Made by a program: the position numbers and the translations under genes
The notes under the pieces: model-generated
Seen by the model: the letters and a program-made list of their open reading frames with translations, nothing else
The model's database searches: none
Told to the model about the DNA's origin: nothing
Shown: piece by piece, positions 11,033 through 23,892 of the stretch
Layout of the letters: every line of letters begins with the position of its first letter
How positions within the stretch are numbered: position 1 is the first letter of the stretch
DNA from: Bufo bufo
Lineage: Eukaryota > Chordata > Amphibia > Anura > Bufonidae
NCBI RefSeq assembly: GCF_905171765.1
Contig: NC_053392.1
Coordinates: 369,997,442 to 370,061,441 of the forward strand
DNA length: 64,000 nt
Direction of reading: 5' to 3'

Positions 11033-12490
11033 ATGATAGCAACTGGAGGAGTTATAACAGGACTGGCAGCCTTAAAAAGGCAAGATTCGGCAAGATCACA
11101 GCATCTTTTGTCTCGACCAACTTCGCCACCTCCAGAGAAGAAGCCTGTAAGACGTCGCCCAAGAGCTGATGTTGTAATTGTCAGGGGGAAAATTCGCCTG
11201 TATTCACCGTCTGGATTTTTCCTTATCTTGGGGGTCTTAATATCTGTAGCAGGAATAGCAATGGCTGTGCTTGGCTACTGGCCTCAAAAGGAAACATTTT
11301 TAACACCAGAGCTTACATTAGAAGTTAATAAAACACAAATACTTAGGGAAACCAGGATGATGGTAAGATTTTTTGAACAACATCTACATTCAGAAAAAAT
11401 GAAAATGCTGGGCCCCTTTACTATGGGTATTGGTATATTTATCTTTATTTGTGCAAATGCAATCCTACATGAAAATCGAGACAAAGAAACTAAAGTAATT
11501 CATATGAGAGATATATATTCAACTGTCATAGACATTCACAGCATGAGGATCAAGGAACAAAAGCATCTCAATGGAGCTTACACTGGTTTGTATGGAGAAA
11601 CAGAGTACCGCCATTCTGACAACCCTTGTGCATCTAAACTGGCGGCCAACACAATTGCCTCCTTTCCTGGAAGCTATAGGAGTTGCAGTTCTATTGAGGA
11701 TGTAGACAACAATCCTCGAGAAAGTAAAAGCTTTACAAACCTTCTGCCACCACTTCTTATGGAGCGCTCAGGCTCCATGTTTGGCCTTCATGGCCACTCC
11801 AACAGAACAGGAGAAGAGAAAAACCATAGCTCCAAAAAATGTGAAACAAAATCTATAGTGTCATCATCAATCAATGCTTTCACATTGCCAGTTATTAAAT
11901 TGAATAACTGTGTTATTGATGAGACAGATATTGATAATATAACCGAAGACTTAGAAATCAGTAGCAACAGACCTAGAAATGTTTCAATGGATTCATTGGC
12001 TATTCCACTGCCAGATGATGGAAATAGATCATATAAGCCCACTAGTTCACATTTATCACGAAGTTACTCTATTATGGAACCAATAAGGTCTGACTCTATA
12101 GCTCTCGCACCTAATAATGGAAAACTTTTATCTCCAGGAGCAGCTAGAAAGCAATTTGGATCTAACACATCCTTACATATTTTATCTTCACATTCCAAAT
12201 CTTTAGACTTAGATAGAGGTCCTTCAACACTTAACGTTCAAGCAGAACAAAGGAAACATCCAAGCTGGCCTAGACTTGACCGTAGCAACAGCAAGGGGTA
12301 TATGAAGCTTGAAAATAAAGAAGACCCTATGGACAGGTTGATTGTTCCCCAAGCACCACCAACAAAAAAGGACTACACCAACAAGGAGAAACTTCTTATG
12401 ATCTCAAGATCACACAATAATTTGAGTTTTGAACATGACGAGTTCTTGAGTAATAATCTTAAGAGAGGTACATCAGAAACCAGATTTTGA
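11033..12490 (+). CDS. TMEM200A: Transmembrane protein 200A
   Basis: The 485-residue protein is encoded in a single exon, close in length to mammalian TMEM200A (about 490). The ATG at 11033 lies 16 bases after a splice acceptor and gives the family's conserved start [18 protein letters not shown] basic stretch (about 36-47, [11 protein letters not shown]) precedes membrane segment 1 at about 60-82 ([20 protein letters not shown]). Membrane segment 2 is at about 124-144 ([20 protein letters not shown]). A long Ser-rich tail is presumably cytosolic. The C-terminus ([20 protein letters not shown] and the final GTSETRF) is typical of TMEM200A rather than TMEM200B or C. The family is predicted to be a two-pass membrane protein of poorly known function. 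No damage is seen, so it should be an expressed host gene. Confidence 0.96.
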   Translation: MIATGGVITGLAALKRQDSARSQHLLSRPTSPPPEKKPVRRRPRADVVIVRGKIRLYSPSGFFLILGVLISVAGIAMAVLGYWPQKETFLTPELTLEVNKTQILRETRMMVRFFEQHLHSEKMKMLGPFTMGIGIFIFICANAILHENRDKETKVIHMRDIYSTVIDIHSMRIKEQKHLNGAYTGLYGETEYRHSDNPCASKLAANTIASFPGSYRSCSSIEDVDNNPRESKSFTNLLPPLLMERSGSMFGLHGHSNRTGEEKNHSSKKCETKSIVSSSINAFTLPVIKLNNCVIDETDIDNITEDLEISSNRPRNVSMDSLAIPLPDDGNRSYKPTSSHLSRSYSIMEPIRSDSIALAPNNGKLLSPGAARKQFGSNTSLHILSSHSKSLDLDRGPSTLNVQAEQRKHPSWPRLDRSNSKGYMKLENKEDPMDRLIVPQAPPTKKDYTNKEKLLMISRSHNNLSFEHDEFLSNNLKRGTSETRF

Positions 12491-14320
12491 ATTTTGTTTA
12501 GGTATTTTTCTTTCCTGTATAAAATGGAATTTGGAAATATTCAAACTTTTTGACAGAAGTTAAGATCATTTAGATTTATGTTTTTGCTATCAGATCGAGG
12601 ACAACATTCTTATTTAAAGTATGTATACACGATTATTATCATTATAAGTATTAATTTTAGTTGTATCCTGTTGTCACTATGGTAAAGGTCTGATAATGTT
12701 AACAGCTGCCAAAATGTTAACGTGTTCCTCCAAAGAACTTTTACTGAATGATCTGACATTGGCTGCTAAGAGGAACAGGCCACATGTTCGTTGTAACAGG
12801 TTAGAAGGCAAATGTGCCATACATTGAGCGTCTTGGGTACTGTTAATTCAAACGGAACCTATGTACAGAGTGTGAACCCTCTGCTTCTCCATGCCTATTG
12901 TCAGATTGACCACGATAATTGAATTGGAAGGACATGTTAACAGTTCATCTACCACTGTAAAGGTATATATCTCTCTTGAATGCTGCTTACAATACTATAA
13001 GCAGACCACGAGTGCAAGAAATTAAAGAAAACTTTAACATGCAACACTTTTATAGACTTTGTCTAATGCCAATGTCCCTCATGGAAATCTCTAATAGAAG
13101 CTGAAGAGGCATGCCTAATGCTATAGGTCTCTTTTTCTTATAGAGAAGATTCTGGTTTGGCTTAAATCCTTAATCATGTTGCAAGGCCTGTTAAAAGGTT
13201 GATTAACATATAGGATAGTTACACCCAATAGGTGGCACTAGAGAGGATAGTGGAAAACATCTTAGCATAAGTGTGGCTGTAACACACCTAATTTGTTCCA
13301 GCAAATGTTGGAGTTCTGGTCATGAACACATTTTGTCCCAACACACATACCCCTTATGGGCTTTTTAGTTGCATGCAACCATTTGAGATAAAGGTTTACA
13401 GTTTAAATTTCCCCCAACTACTCAAAACTAATTGATCATTTTGGGTACATAACTTTCTACCCTCAGAAAGTCTTCAGAGAATTTTCTCATTGCTATGCTG
13501 GCTGCATCATGAGAAATATGTTGATGAGGTCAATGGAAATCCCTACAATGAACTGTGGCCCTATATTTAGTATATTTATGAATGATTGAATGGGGGATAT
13601 TACCAAATCCTTTTATATGGGTGTTTATATTACCTTATTATATCAAGTGTTCCTTTATTATTATTCATACATGTAAGTCTTTCTATTGGTGTAGAGCTAT
13701 ATTTTTTTCTACTGGTAGATGTTACATATTGATCATATGAATAAGACAGTGATTCATATAGTTTGGGTAAGCCAAAGAAATGTTCCCATGGAATCTTGTA
13801 ACTATCGTCATCTACTTATATGGACACGTCTTACCAAAGTCACACTGTAAACATTTATGGAGTTTTTAACTATTATCTAGAATTGCTTAGATTAATTTGT
13901 TACGGCAACAAGTTCCATGTATCCAAATGTGGAAATGACTAAATCCAATCATTTGGTGATATGAAAAACTAAAGGACTCATTTTAGATTGCCTTTTTAAT
14001 GCTTTTGTGCTTTTATTAAACAAAATTGAAAAGTACAATATAATGAAATCTAATCCTAATATGAAATAACATGTATGAGTGTCAAGTTAGCGGTGTATGA
14101 CTCCAAGTATGAAAACTTATATTCAGATGATATCCTGCTGATATTGTTGTATATAGGTTAGAAAGCTGTAACATTAATCTCCTGAACATAAGATATAATA
14201 TAGTGTAGTGAAATATCAAATAATTTATTTATATAAAACCCATTTCATATAGAAGAATATCATTATATTTACATATCATTATTTTTACATATTAATAAAA
14301 TACTTTCATAAAAAAATTAT
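12491..14320 (+). other. TMEM200A: probable 3' UTR of TMEM200A
   Basis: This AT-rich DNA without transposon landmarks follows the stop codon. ATTAAA near 13021 and AATAAA near 14293 are candidate polyadenylation signals; which one is used cannot be told from sequence alone. The 3' limit is approximate. Confidence 0.45.
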
Positions 14321-14715
14321 TTGAATATATAGAATAATTTTAGAAATTGAGTGTTGCTTTTAAATCACAAATGACCACATTGCTTTACATTTAAGACCAC
14401 ATTGCTTTACATGTAATACATGAACAGTTGTTTTTTTTATAATTAAAAATGTCACTTTTAATATTTGAAATGAAGCTTTGTATTTGGAGTCTCTTTTTAG
14501 AAAATATTAGGAAATTAAATAGAAAATCATGTTATCATCAGAAATGGTTCCTACTCCTGTGTGTATGAGTATGTGGTATACACAGCTTGCAGTACAAGTC
14601 TTGGTGATCATGTGCCCTTTATAAGGGATAGTTGCTGAGTATTAAAAGATAAAGATTGGCTCTAAAATGGAAGAAAAAGAGCATTAGTTTCTAATGTAAT
14701 CTACAGTATCTACAG

Positions 14716-15358
14716 TAGAGATGAGTGAAGCTAGTAAAAATTTGATATGACTGCTTCACTTAAGTTCACAAAGAATTTCGATTTGTTACGAATTACGTTG
14801 TCACAGATTGCATTTCATTGTATGTAGCAGACGCAATGATGGGGGAATGGCGATCACGCCGCACCTCTCTTTCCCCATCATTGAACCACCCAGATGCCGT
14901 GTTCCACGCTGATAGCAATATCTGACAGTAACATTGAGAACTTTCAGGGGCTAATCAGGGGTTAAAAAAAATACTCACCTCATCCATTTTCTCGTGGAGA
15001 GGCCGCTGTGACTATCTTGATTGAAGAAACGCACTAAATCTCGAGTGCACTGATGTGGTGATGTCTCCACGTCATCACGCTGACCAGGCACGGTGACGTC
15101 ATGACGTCACCGCGCCTGGCCTGCGTGATGACTTCAAATGTCGGCGCGTGCAAGATTTGGTGTGTTTTCTTCAATCAAAATGGCCGCAATGGCCTCTACA
15201 CGAGCAAATGGATTAAGTGAGTATGTAATTTTTTTCCTGCCATTTCAGGATTGAGTCATTGTCATGACGCACCAGGAAATTTGGCTTTGTGGCAAATATA
15301 ATTTTTCCTGAAATTTCGATCAAAGTCAATTTGTTTCACTTTGATTTGCTCAACACTA
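14716..15358. mobile_element. foldback MITE with TAGAGATGAGTGAA ends
   Basis: TAGAGATGAGTGAA at the left and the inverse of TGCTCAACACTA at the right. The CpG-rich centre (about 15000-15190) is inverted on itself, with TCTTGATTGAAGAAA mirrored by TTTCTTCAATCAAAA. It is related to 8001-8508. Confidence 0.65.
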
Positions 15359-15547
15359 ATTTATAGCATCACCAGTTGCAGGGAAACTAATGTAATTAAT
15401 ACTCCGGATTCATAAGTATAATTTGTATAAAAGTTCAATCCATAAAATTAGCTTCACCCTTTAACGAGCCATCAAAACAATCATACGGGGATGGGGAACC
15501 TATTTGAAGACATTTATTTATTTTAGATTTAAATTGAAGGTTTTGAT
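15359..15547. other. intergenic DNA
   Basis: Nothing recognised. Confidence 0.5.
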
Positions 15548-15805
15548 TAGAGTTGAGTGAAGCGAGCTAATAACTACTACCTCGGAACCAAAGCCAAGTT
15601 TAGTTTCAAGTGTTCCACTTTTAAAATCAACTACCGAAGTTATTCAATGAAGTCACACATGACTTTGTGAATAACTTACTTCGGCTCATTGGAGCCCAGA
15701 CATTCTAATACTGTACGGAGACGAATCTCCGTACAGTATTATTCTGAAGTTTTGAACGAAGTGACTTCTGAATAAGCATCTGAAGATCGCTTCGCTAAAG
15801 TCTAG
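15548..15805. mobile_element. short foldback element of the TAGAG.TGAGTGAAGC family
   Basis: It begins TAGAGTTGAGTGAAGCGAGC and ends near GCTTCGCTAAAGTCTA. The middle has the mirrored pair GAGACGAATCTCCGTACAG. It is non-coding. Confidence 0.5.
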
Positions 15806-16189
15806 TTTATCAAATTTTAAAAATAAAACTATAAAAGCAAACACTTTTTAAAACATTTTACCTACAATAATGTAAAAAATAATGCCATACAATGGTAGAA
15901 GAAAGGCACCATGCATCACAAAAAGACACATACATTATTTGGATAACCTAACAAAACAAAATGGCTGTACTAAAAATCTCTCAGCTGGGTCTAGTCATTT
16001 GTTGGGAAAAGCCCTAGCACTGCAGTGGGCAAGCAATTCTGTAATATTTTATAATTAGTGGCTCCATGTTGAACAGTCCATGGCTTAGTAAAATGATCTG
16101 TGCGCATTTACAAGGACAAATGATTGGGCCAATTATCAAGAATGAGGGTTTGTACGAAATTCTCATTTTGAATTATTGTCCCATGCAGG

Positions 16190-16450
16190 CTCGGACTGGC
16201 CCATAGGGGCACAGGGGAATCCCCTAAGCAAGGTGGGCCCCTACTCTACTATCTCCTGCACAAGTGGTACATAACACAGTAGACTTACTGTACTACATAC
16301 ATATATTCAATGTACAGCACCTCAACCAGCCTGTGTTCATAATAAAAACTTGTTAGATTATTTATTATATTTGAATTTATCCATATAGTGGGCCCCCAAA
16401 ATAAATTTTACTGGTGGGCCCTAGGTACCCCAGTCTGACACTGGCCCCTT
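16190..16450. repeat. dispersed repeat, inverted relative of 4730-4990
   Basis: Shares CAGGCTCGGACTGGCCCATA, ACATAACACAGTAGACTTA and TCAATGTACAGCACCTCAA with the earlier copy in reverse orientation. The class is unknown. Confidence 0.55.
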
Positions 16451-19400
16451 GGAACTGTGGCGTTGATCAGGTAACAAATGAGCAAAAACTATTTTGCTGA
16501 CTAATCAAATCATTTATCATTGTTTATTGGCAAAATATCGCCCTTGAAACTGTACAGAGACAAATGATCATCCATCCCCATACAGCAGTGATTATTGCTG
16601 CATGTGAATTTTAGAAGGCAATGACCAGTGTATCGGCCTGTGTAAATGGGCCCCACATATTTTGCTACTTATGTATTTTACAAATTCTTATCTTATTGTG
16701 TAGTACATTACAAACTACTATTTGACTGCAGGCCAGGCGCAAAATATATGTAGTCTATCAACTGTAAGTTTACAAGTTGCAGAGAGGAAGTTGCAAATTT
16801 ACTAGTTGGGCATCTGCAAAGACAAGATGCTTTATGCCTTAGGGCATATTCATCATTTGGTGTTGGAGATGCTGTTTGTTAATTGGGGCAGCAGCGCTAT
16901 CTGGTAACCCCGGCAATGAGCGCATATGTAGCAAACATTTGATTTTGTGACTTTTCGGGACATGTTCTCAGGGCATTGATTTAACATGTATGCTTTGAGC
17001 AAACTTTTTTTTTTTTTATATTAGCTTATTGTTTTTAAAGCCCAAATTGAAACTCTAATTTAAGGATATAAAGACTTGAATACTTCTTAGCTCTTAGCTA
17101 ACTTTTGGTGAGCAAAGTATACTAAAATGCTGTGTTCTAAGGAGATACATCATGTGCAATGTCAGTGATATCAGGCCTTGGTTGGTCAGCAAATTTAAGT
17201 GGTCTTTCAGTGAATCAAAATTTACACACTATCCACTATCCAAAGATTCTTAGAACAGAAAAATAACAGTTAATAGACCATGCCTAGAAGTTTTCTTGTT
17301 GTTGTGCCCAAAAACTCTATTTAACCCCAAAACATCTGAACTAAGTACACTAGATCAACCATACATTGTCCACCTGCTAGTTGATGATACTAATAATGTG
17401 TAGGTGTACTTGTGTGCAAGTAAATCTGGTTCAACTACTTGGTTTAAGCTTTATTTTAAATCCAATAAAACCTAAAGGCAACATGTTAGTGTACAAGGAG
17501 TGGAATGTTTTATACATGGTCAGCAAAGCCTCAGCAGTCATAGGGTGTTTATTGATCAGTTTATATACTGAACCCTGAACCCTGGTACCAGATTTTTAGC
17601 TACATGTCTATTTGGTTATTTTTAAATGGGTTAAACACAGATTGTTCTCTTCTTGAAATGTAATATTATTTAAAACCATTACTGGGCATTTTCATAAATA
17701 CAGGCAGGTTCAGAAGAATTTTGGCTTGTGACATAACTTTCATAATATACCCTCTGTACACCACCATATTGGATTTTAATTAAAGCAATCAATATGTGGG
17801 AAGTGTAGATTTTCAGTTTTAACTTAACTTTAAATGGTCAATAACTTTTTATACAACTTTGCATAACTAAATAGTATAAGCTACCACAAGAAACCTTATA
17901 ATATATCTTATCAGTGAGAAATGTCTGGTTATAATGTTTACCCTCCCCCCCACACAAACACTAGTTGCTTTTCAATTAGAAAAATGCCTTAATTTAGTCC
18001 TAGATGGTAGAAGATCCACAGGAGGGTCAAATTACACATGTCAATGCAAGTCTATGTAGAGGGGAGGGGAAAGAGTGAGCAGGAGCACACACAGACAAAC
18101 AGACTTCTAGAGATATATGGGCTGACATATAAACTTCCTAGGTGCTTTATTCACAACCATGCAGGTTGGTTCCTCTCTGCAATGTCCTTTATGATCTTGG
18201 CGCTGCTTCTGAGTAAATAAGAAATAAGAGAAGGTTAGGAAGAAGATTGTCCTCTAGTTTTTCCAATTTCTGTGTGCAGTAGAGGGCAGCTTGTGTCTTC
18301 CCACCATCTCTGGAAGAACTCCAAACTAGACTTGGCCCTCTCAGTTAATGTGCAGAGGGGCGTACAGTAGTTACAGAAAATGCAGAGCCTCTAGGAATAA
18401 CAGCAATACCAACGTTGCTCCTAGAGACTCATTTTCATATATTAAAACATATTTTTTCTTAGCAATGTGGGCATATATGAACATGGGATGAACACAGATG
18501 CCTTCAGCTGCCAAAAGCACATGCAACAGGTCAGCCACTTTCATAGGTACAAGATGCCCTTTAACTGCAAATGCAAACCAATGGTAACTCTTTAGAACAG
18601 AAAGGCCAATTTAGACTTTGCTGCAAATGGAAACCAATGGTAACTCTCTAGAACAGAAAGGCCAAATTAGACTTTGCTAGAAAATATCTGAAGAAGATTT
18701 TCAGATTCTGTGAACAGATTAAGCCGTCTGGCCATGGCCTCCGTATTTCAGCAATCTTGCTGAATTTACCCCAGTAACTGGCATCAAATATAGCAAAAAA
18801 TCTACAGCAGCTTATGGTTGTTCACTTACTGTAACACCAGAGATGCACCTAATTTAATAAGAAGCTTTTGCCTTTTAAAAAATTAAGCACCTCTCACGCA
18901 AGTACAAAATGGATCAAGAGTGGCATATGAAATTCTCCTCTATTGCATATCACTCTGATTACATATGGTTTATTTCCAAACCTCTGATAAAATAGTACTG
19001 GTTTAATGGATTCATTTCAAAAGCTTTACCATTTTTTTTGAAGAATTGCACATTAATGTTAGTAAATTATTTAATCTGTTTTATATGTTCTTTCTTATTT
19101 ATCTTTGTACTGATATTTTCATTTTTCATATTGCCGCCTGTCTTTCTGAGGTTTAGTATATACAGTGCCTCTACTCTATACAGGGTTTGCATCTGCATTT
19201 ATATCCTTTAAATATATTTGACAGGATGATATCAACAGCAACTATTCCATGTATTTAAAAAAAATTGGTTAGATATGGTCTCAAGTTGGATGACAAAATA
19301 TGTCCAATTTGATTATGCCCTTGATTGACCAATAACCATACGATATTGTCTAGCCCTGCAGGTTTGTCATATGGATTCTTGTAGGCCCCTCTACAACTGT

Positions 19401-20920
19401 GATTGGGATATCACTAAAATGCCAAATTGTTTTGAAAAATAAGTCATATAGGCAAAGGAATGGAGAGCAGTATTCATCTACTCAATTGTGCAATCTCCAA
19501 ATAGGCTCACAGATACCATCATGACCATCACCAGACTAATAATTCTGCTAGGATATTACTGTGAAAGCCCATCTGTAGATATTGTATGATATACAAACTG
19601 TCGTCCTTGAGCAAAATTGTATATGCATTAGAGTTTTACTAATTTCAACCAATTAACATGATTAGAGATCTGTGAACCTTCAAGATGAAAGCTGAAGGAG
19701 ATTGGTTTGTGGAGATCTTATTGATGATATTTTATCACAATGTCTTAGGGACATTCCAAAAAATATCAAAGGCCTTCAGTTTAATGTTCACTTTTGCACC
19801 TATTAGTTATGGCATTAAAATATATTTCCAATTTATATTTTCTCAAAGCATCTTGCTTTGTTACATTCCTGTACTAGATCTCTTAACACATGCTTCTTTA
19901 AGTTTCATACAAGAACATGTTCTTTCTAGTATTTTTGCAAAATACCATGTGAACCTCACATTTCCTTTAAATGTACATTTGACAAAGCAACTTTTTAATG
20001 ACTGCACCAAACAGTGATACAAAACATTCAACACAGATCAAACTGTAGATAAATCTGACCTTAAATGGCTTGAGTCATGCACCTTCATGTCATAAAAAAT
20101 CAACTGCCAACAGAATATGGTCTGATTCCTTATTGTCTGTCCAAAATATTTAGTGCATAGTCAGCTTTGGTTGCTAAAGTACAGTATAGTCAGGTAAGTT
20201 TCTTGAAATTGAAGGACACACAGACAAAATAGTTAATAACCATAGACCTATAACTTCAGGGATTGCATTATCTTTTTGCATGGATGTCAGGGTAAAGTGT
20301 ATTTCCAGTTATTTGTTTAAAATATTTTACACAGATGTAGCCAGGGTGCACATTAAGAAAAAACATATCTGTTGAATTAAATAGGCATCTTAAGACAAAT
20401 TTATATTAATAGCCTTGTGGGCATACCTCAGTATAATGTCTTTCCATTTTACTGATCCAAGAAAAAGCCCATTGTATAGGGGTAAAGGGGTAGGAAGGAA
20501 TGTGCAAAGAAGTATCAACGGAGAAAGCAAGGATGTGCCTATTTATACATACATGGGAGGTGGGTGGCTAAAGGGCAGAATATTGCTCTCATTAGCCTCT
20601 ATAATGACTTTTGTAACTGTTTGATGACTGAGGACCTTATATTGCACATCTGTTTTAACAGTCTTTAAGCCATTGAACAACCACAAGCACGGCAATTTTT
20701 TAGTTACTGAAAGAAAACCATCAGTAACCTGGGCAGGACAGCTGCAAAGTGACCCTTCCCAAATAATTTGTCATATCTCACAGAAGAAAGTCAAATATGG
20801 GCTTTAATGCAGGTTCAAATGGATGATTTTCTTTAATTACACATTAGCTCTAATTTGGTTAAGGACTCCTTTTTCTCATGAAACAAATTCAACAAACTAT
20901 TGCTAGCTCACCTCAGACAT
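16451..20920. other. AT-rich intergenic DNA without recognised genes
   Basis: I find no transposon ends, no long coding frame and no RNA gene here. The only clear structure is a tandem duplication at about 18562-18680. A 110-codon open frame at 19685-20017 has no recognisable domain and looks accidental. Confidence 0.55.
18562..18680. repeat. two-copy tandem duplication
   Basis: A unit of about 60 bp containing AACCAATGGTAACTC and AGAACAGAAAGGCCAA appears twice in a row with a few differences. Confidence 0.85.
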
Positions 20921-21355
20921 TGGGGGCATATTGATAGGATATATCCCCAATGTCTGATAGGTGCGGGTCCAACCGCTGGGACCAGCACCTATCTTTAGAA
21001 AGAAGCCTGCAAATTGAAGGATGGCTCACCGCGCATTCGTGACTGCCCTCCATTCATTCATATGGGAGCACGGGAAATTGCCGAGCACATGCCTGGCTAT
21101 TTCCATCAGCCCAATAGAGGTGAATGTAGCGTTAGCCACACTTACGTGGTGCACTTCCCATTCATTTCAATGGGACTGCCAAAAATAGCCTACTTAGCTA
21201 TTTTCAGCACTCCAATAGGAACAAATAGAGAATGGCCCTCCTTCACTTTGCAGGCTCCGTTATAAAGATAGGTGGGACCTGCACCTATCAGATATTGGGG
21301 GCATAGTCTAGCGATATGCTCCCAATGTCTCAGGTGAGACAAACCTTTTAACAGG
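20920..21355. mobile_element. foldback repeat with CACCT.AGACATTGGG ends
   Basis: CACCTCAGACATTGGGGGCATAT at the left is mirrored near 21293-21337 (CCAATGTCTCAGGTG), and GCACCTATCTTT is mirrored by AAAGATAGGTG. The right end meets CTTTTAAC. No protein is encoded. Confidence 0.6.
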
Positions 21356-22060
21356 AAGAAATTCAAATTATAACCATTGGCTGGCCACACATAGACACAT
21401 TTAGGATAGGTATCTCATGACAGAGTATCACAGAATCATGTTGTGCACAAGATATCTCAGGATCTGTATAGCCCAGAGAACAGGTAAGCAAGGAGACTCC
21501 TATACTGTATTGCTTAGTATTTGATAGTGTTGTACATGAAATGCTCAGGTATTTAGTGGTCTTTTACACACCCATATTCATCATCTTTTTCAATTTGTTG
21601 GAATTTAATCCAGTTCTTGGACAAAAATACAAAACAAATGGAAAATAATAATACTGACCTCAAATATGGCTGTGTAAATATGCTGTAACAACCATTAAAA
21701 GAGTACACTGTGCATTAATAATTAAGAGTGTAAAACACAGTAGCAGTATAGTAAAATAAAGTGTAAAAATGATGAAATGTGTATTTTTTCGAATCCAACT
21801 TAAAGAGAAAAAACTATATATTTTCCACTGCTTTAATCTTACACCTCAACCTGTAATCAGTTTGATGGGATGTACTGATTTTACATTATGGAGTTGCTGC
21901 TGGAGATGAGGCTTGCTGGTTATTTTATAGAAAACCATAGGACCACTTATATAAAAATGTGAAGCCATGGGGTTTGCTTTTAAATACAAATCACATAATG
22001 TCACCGTTGAAATAAAAGGCTATGGACTCCTTCAAGGTAAGTGTTTTCATGATTGCATAT
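21356..22060. other. intergenic DNA
   Basis: Nothing recognised beyond low-complexity AT stretches. Confidence 0.5.
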
Positions 22061-22460
22061 GACTCATTTTGGGCTAAAAATCTTTTTTTTAATTGGTCTT
22101 TATTAAAAATGTTCATCCGTTTCTTAGCAACAAGGGTTACAAATCAGTCTATTTGTAAGCTGTTACTTTTGGTTTTCTTTGAATCCCGCCATCTCACAGC
22201 TTATGTGTGGTTCTGATCTCCTGAGCTCATATACATTCATTATTGCTCATTTCCTATCAAACTGATAGGAATATGGCTTAAATAAGTGTTTATAAGGTCA
22301 GGAATTCAGACATAAGAGCTACACAGATGGCGGGATTTTAAGAAAACATAAAAAGTGACAACTTGCAAACAGACAAATTATTAACCCTGTATCTCACAAA
22401 TGGCTGAACATTTTTTAATAAAGACCAATTGAAAAAAAGATTTTAGCTTAAAATTAGTAA
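22061..22460. repeat. foldback repeat
   Basis: AATTGGTCTTTATTAAAAATGTTC at about 22092 is mirrored by AACATTTTTTAATAAAGACC near 22408. CCCGCCATCT near 22185 is mirrored by AGATGGCGGG near 22325. The arms are of about 170 bp. Confidence 0.65.
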
Positions 22461-23163
22461 AATACAATAGAAAATTGCCCTGATGGTATACATACGGTAG
22501 CCTTTAAAGCCTTGAAATAAAACTGCTTTATTAAAGCGGGAGTTTGAGAACCAATGTGGTACTCACTTTTAGAAAATATATATTCATATGCCAAGGGAAT
22601 ATTTGTATGTAAAAACGTATATGAAAACATGTTCCTATGACTCTGTACAAGTCAAATGTAACAATTTCCCTTTTAAAACCTTATCTTACCATTTAAAATG
22701 AGATTTATATTGATTTATTAAATTCAACATTTTTCTTATCAGCAGTATTTCCAGTGAAAACAAAGGCATATTGTTATTTGCTAAAACAAAAGCATGGTGT
22801 ATTATACTAACTTTGCCTAATATTTTATTAATGAGAATTTCAATCTACATATGTTTTGTGTTCTTAATACATTTGCTATTTTTTTGAAAAATATATGAAT
22901 AAATATATTGTTCCAGCTATACAGAAATAATTGTGACTGTGAGGTATTTTTGTCTTTTTTGTGTGTTTCATGCACAGGCTGTTCAGGCAGTTTCGAATCA
23001 TGACATACAGAGATGGTAAAGATAACCTCAGGGACCTGAGGAATAAACACATGTAAACAGCCTAGGTTCTTATTTAGTACAATACCTTAGCTTCATCAGA
23101 AATTGATGTGCCAAAGACACTTTGAGTGCATGACCCCATACATAGAGCTGAGTGCCTGGAGCC
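22461..23163. other. intergenic DNA
   Basis: No recognised gene or element; AT-rich with short accidental frames. Confidence 0.5.
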
Positions 23164-23360
23164 TGAATGGTGGTACAAAGATTTGTGTGTTATGTGCTAC
23201 TGTATGGTACCTCTGTACAGAACTATATTACAGAGGTATGTCCACTAGAATCTTTATTTATAGAGAGTGATTTGTGTCCGAAAACACACAATAGGGTACC
23301 TCTTTGGCGCACAGGAACGACCACAGTTTCAGGTTTTTGGGTAAAGATACTATTTATTGT

Positions 23361-23405
23361 TCAGTTGACAACGCGTTTCGGAGTTTATAACTCCTTTTTC
23401 AAGTC
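23361..23405 (-). ncRNA. hammerhead-like ribozyme remnant (palindrome, left arm)
   Basis: On the - strand: GAC, then TTGAAAA, a GGAGTT...AACTCC hairpin, then GAAACGCGTT and GTC. This matches a hammerhead layout with a tiny stem III. The first core box (ideal CTGANGA) is altered at two positions, so cleavage is unlikely. Confidence 0.5.
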
Positions 23406-23585
23406 TTGGGGGCGCCCACAGCAAGGGGCAACAGGCAGAAGGTGGCCGGGTGGCTGGGAAATCCTTCTGATGTGTGCTGCTGCTGTATCTGGCGTCGCTC
23501 CAGATACAGCAGCAGCACACATCAGAAGGATTTCCCAGCCACCCGGCCACCTTCTGCCTGTTGCCCCTTGCTGTGGGCGCCCCCA

Positions 23586-23630
23586 AGACTTGAAAAAGGA
23601 GTTATAAACTCCGAAACGCGTTGTCAACTG
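23586..23630 (+). ncRNA. hammerhead-like ribozyme remnant (palindrome, right arm)
   Basis: Mirror copy of the motif in the left arm, on the + strand, with the same damaged core box. AATAAA follows about ten bases downstream. Confidence 0.5.
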
Positions 23631-23829
23631 AACAATAAATAGTATCTTTACCCAAAAACCTGAAACTGTGGTCGTTCCTGTGCGCCAAAGAGGTACCCTA
23701 TTGTGTGTTTTCGGACACAAATCACTCTCTATAAATAAAGATTCTAGTGGACATACCTCTGTAATATAGTTCTGTACAGAGGTACCATACAGTAGCACAT
23801 AACACACAAATCTTTGTACCACCATTCAA

Positions 23830-23892
23830 ACTGTGGTCGTTCCTGTGCGCCAAAGAGGTACCCTATTGTGTGTTTTCGGACACAAATCACTC
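23830..23892. repeat. direct repeat of the palindrome arm
   Basis: The stretch beginning AAACTGTGGTCGTTCCTG repeats the 23668-23732 part of the palindrome in the same orientation. It appears to be a truncated head-to-tail copy of the same terminal repeat. Confidence 0.8.

Larger units (their letters stand above)
23164..23828. repeat. 665-bp near-perfect palindrome of Penelope-type terminal repeats
   Basis: The two arms read the same on opposite strands around position 23496, with a spacer of roughly 11 bases (near GGCGTCGCT). Each arm holds a hammerhead-like motif followed by AATAAA. These features suggest two head-to-head terminal repeats of a Penelope-like element. The open frames of 146 codons seen on both strands are mirror images of one another and are not genes. 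Confidence 0.8.

Noticed and set aside
10897..11169. 90-codon frame overlapping the TMEM200A start
   Set aside because: It lies in a different frame, crosses the splice acceptor and has no relation to the conserved protein.
19685..20017. 110-codon frame in intergenic DNA
   Set aside because: No recognisable domain, AT-driven hydrophobic composition and no splice or promoter context; probably chance.
23167..23825. Two 146-codon open frames with almost the same protein on opposite strands
   Set aside because: They are mirror images created by the palindrome; the hairpin and ribozyme-like motifs explain the sequence and there is no protein family signal.
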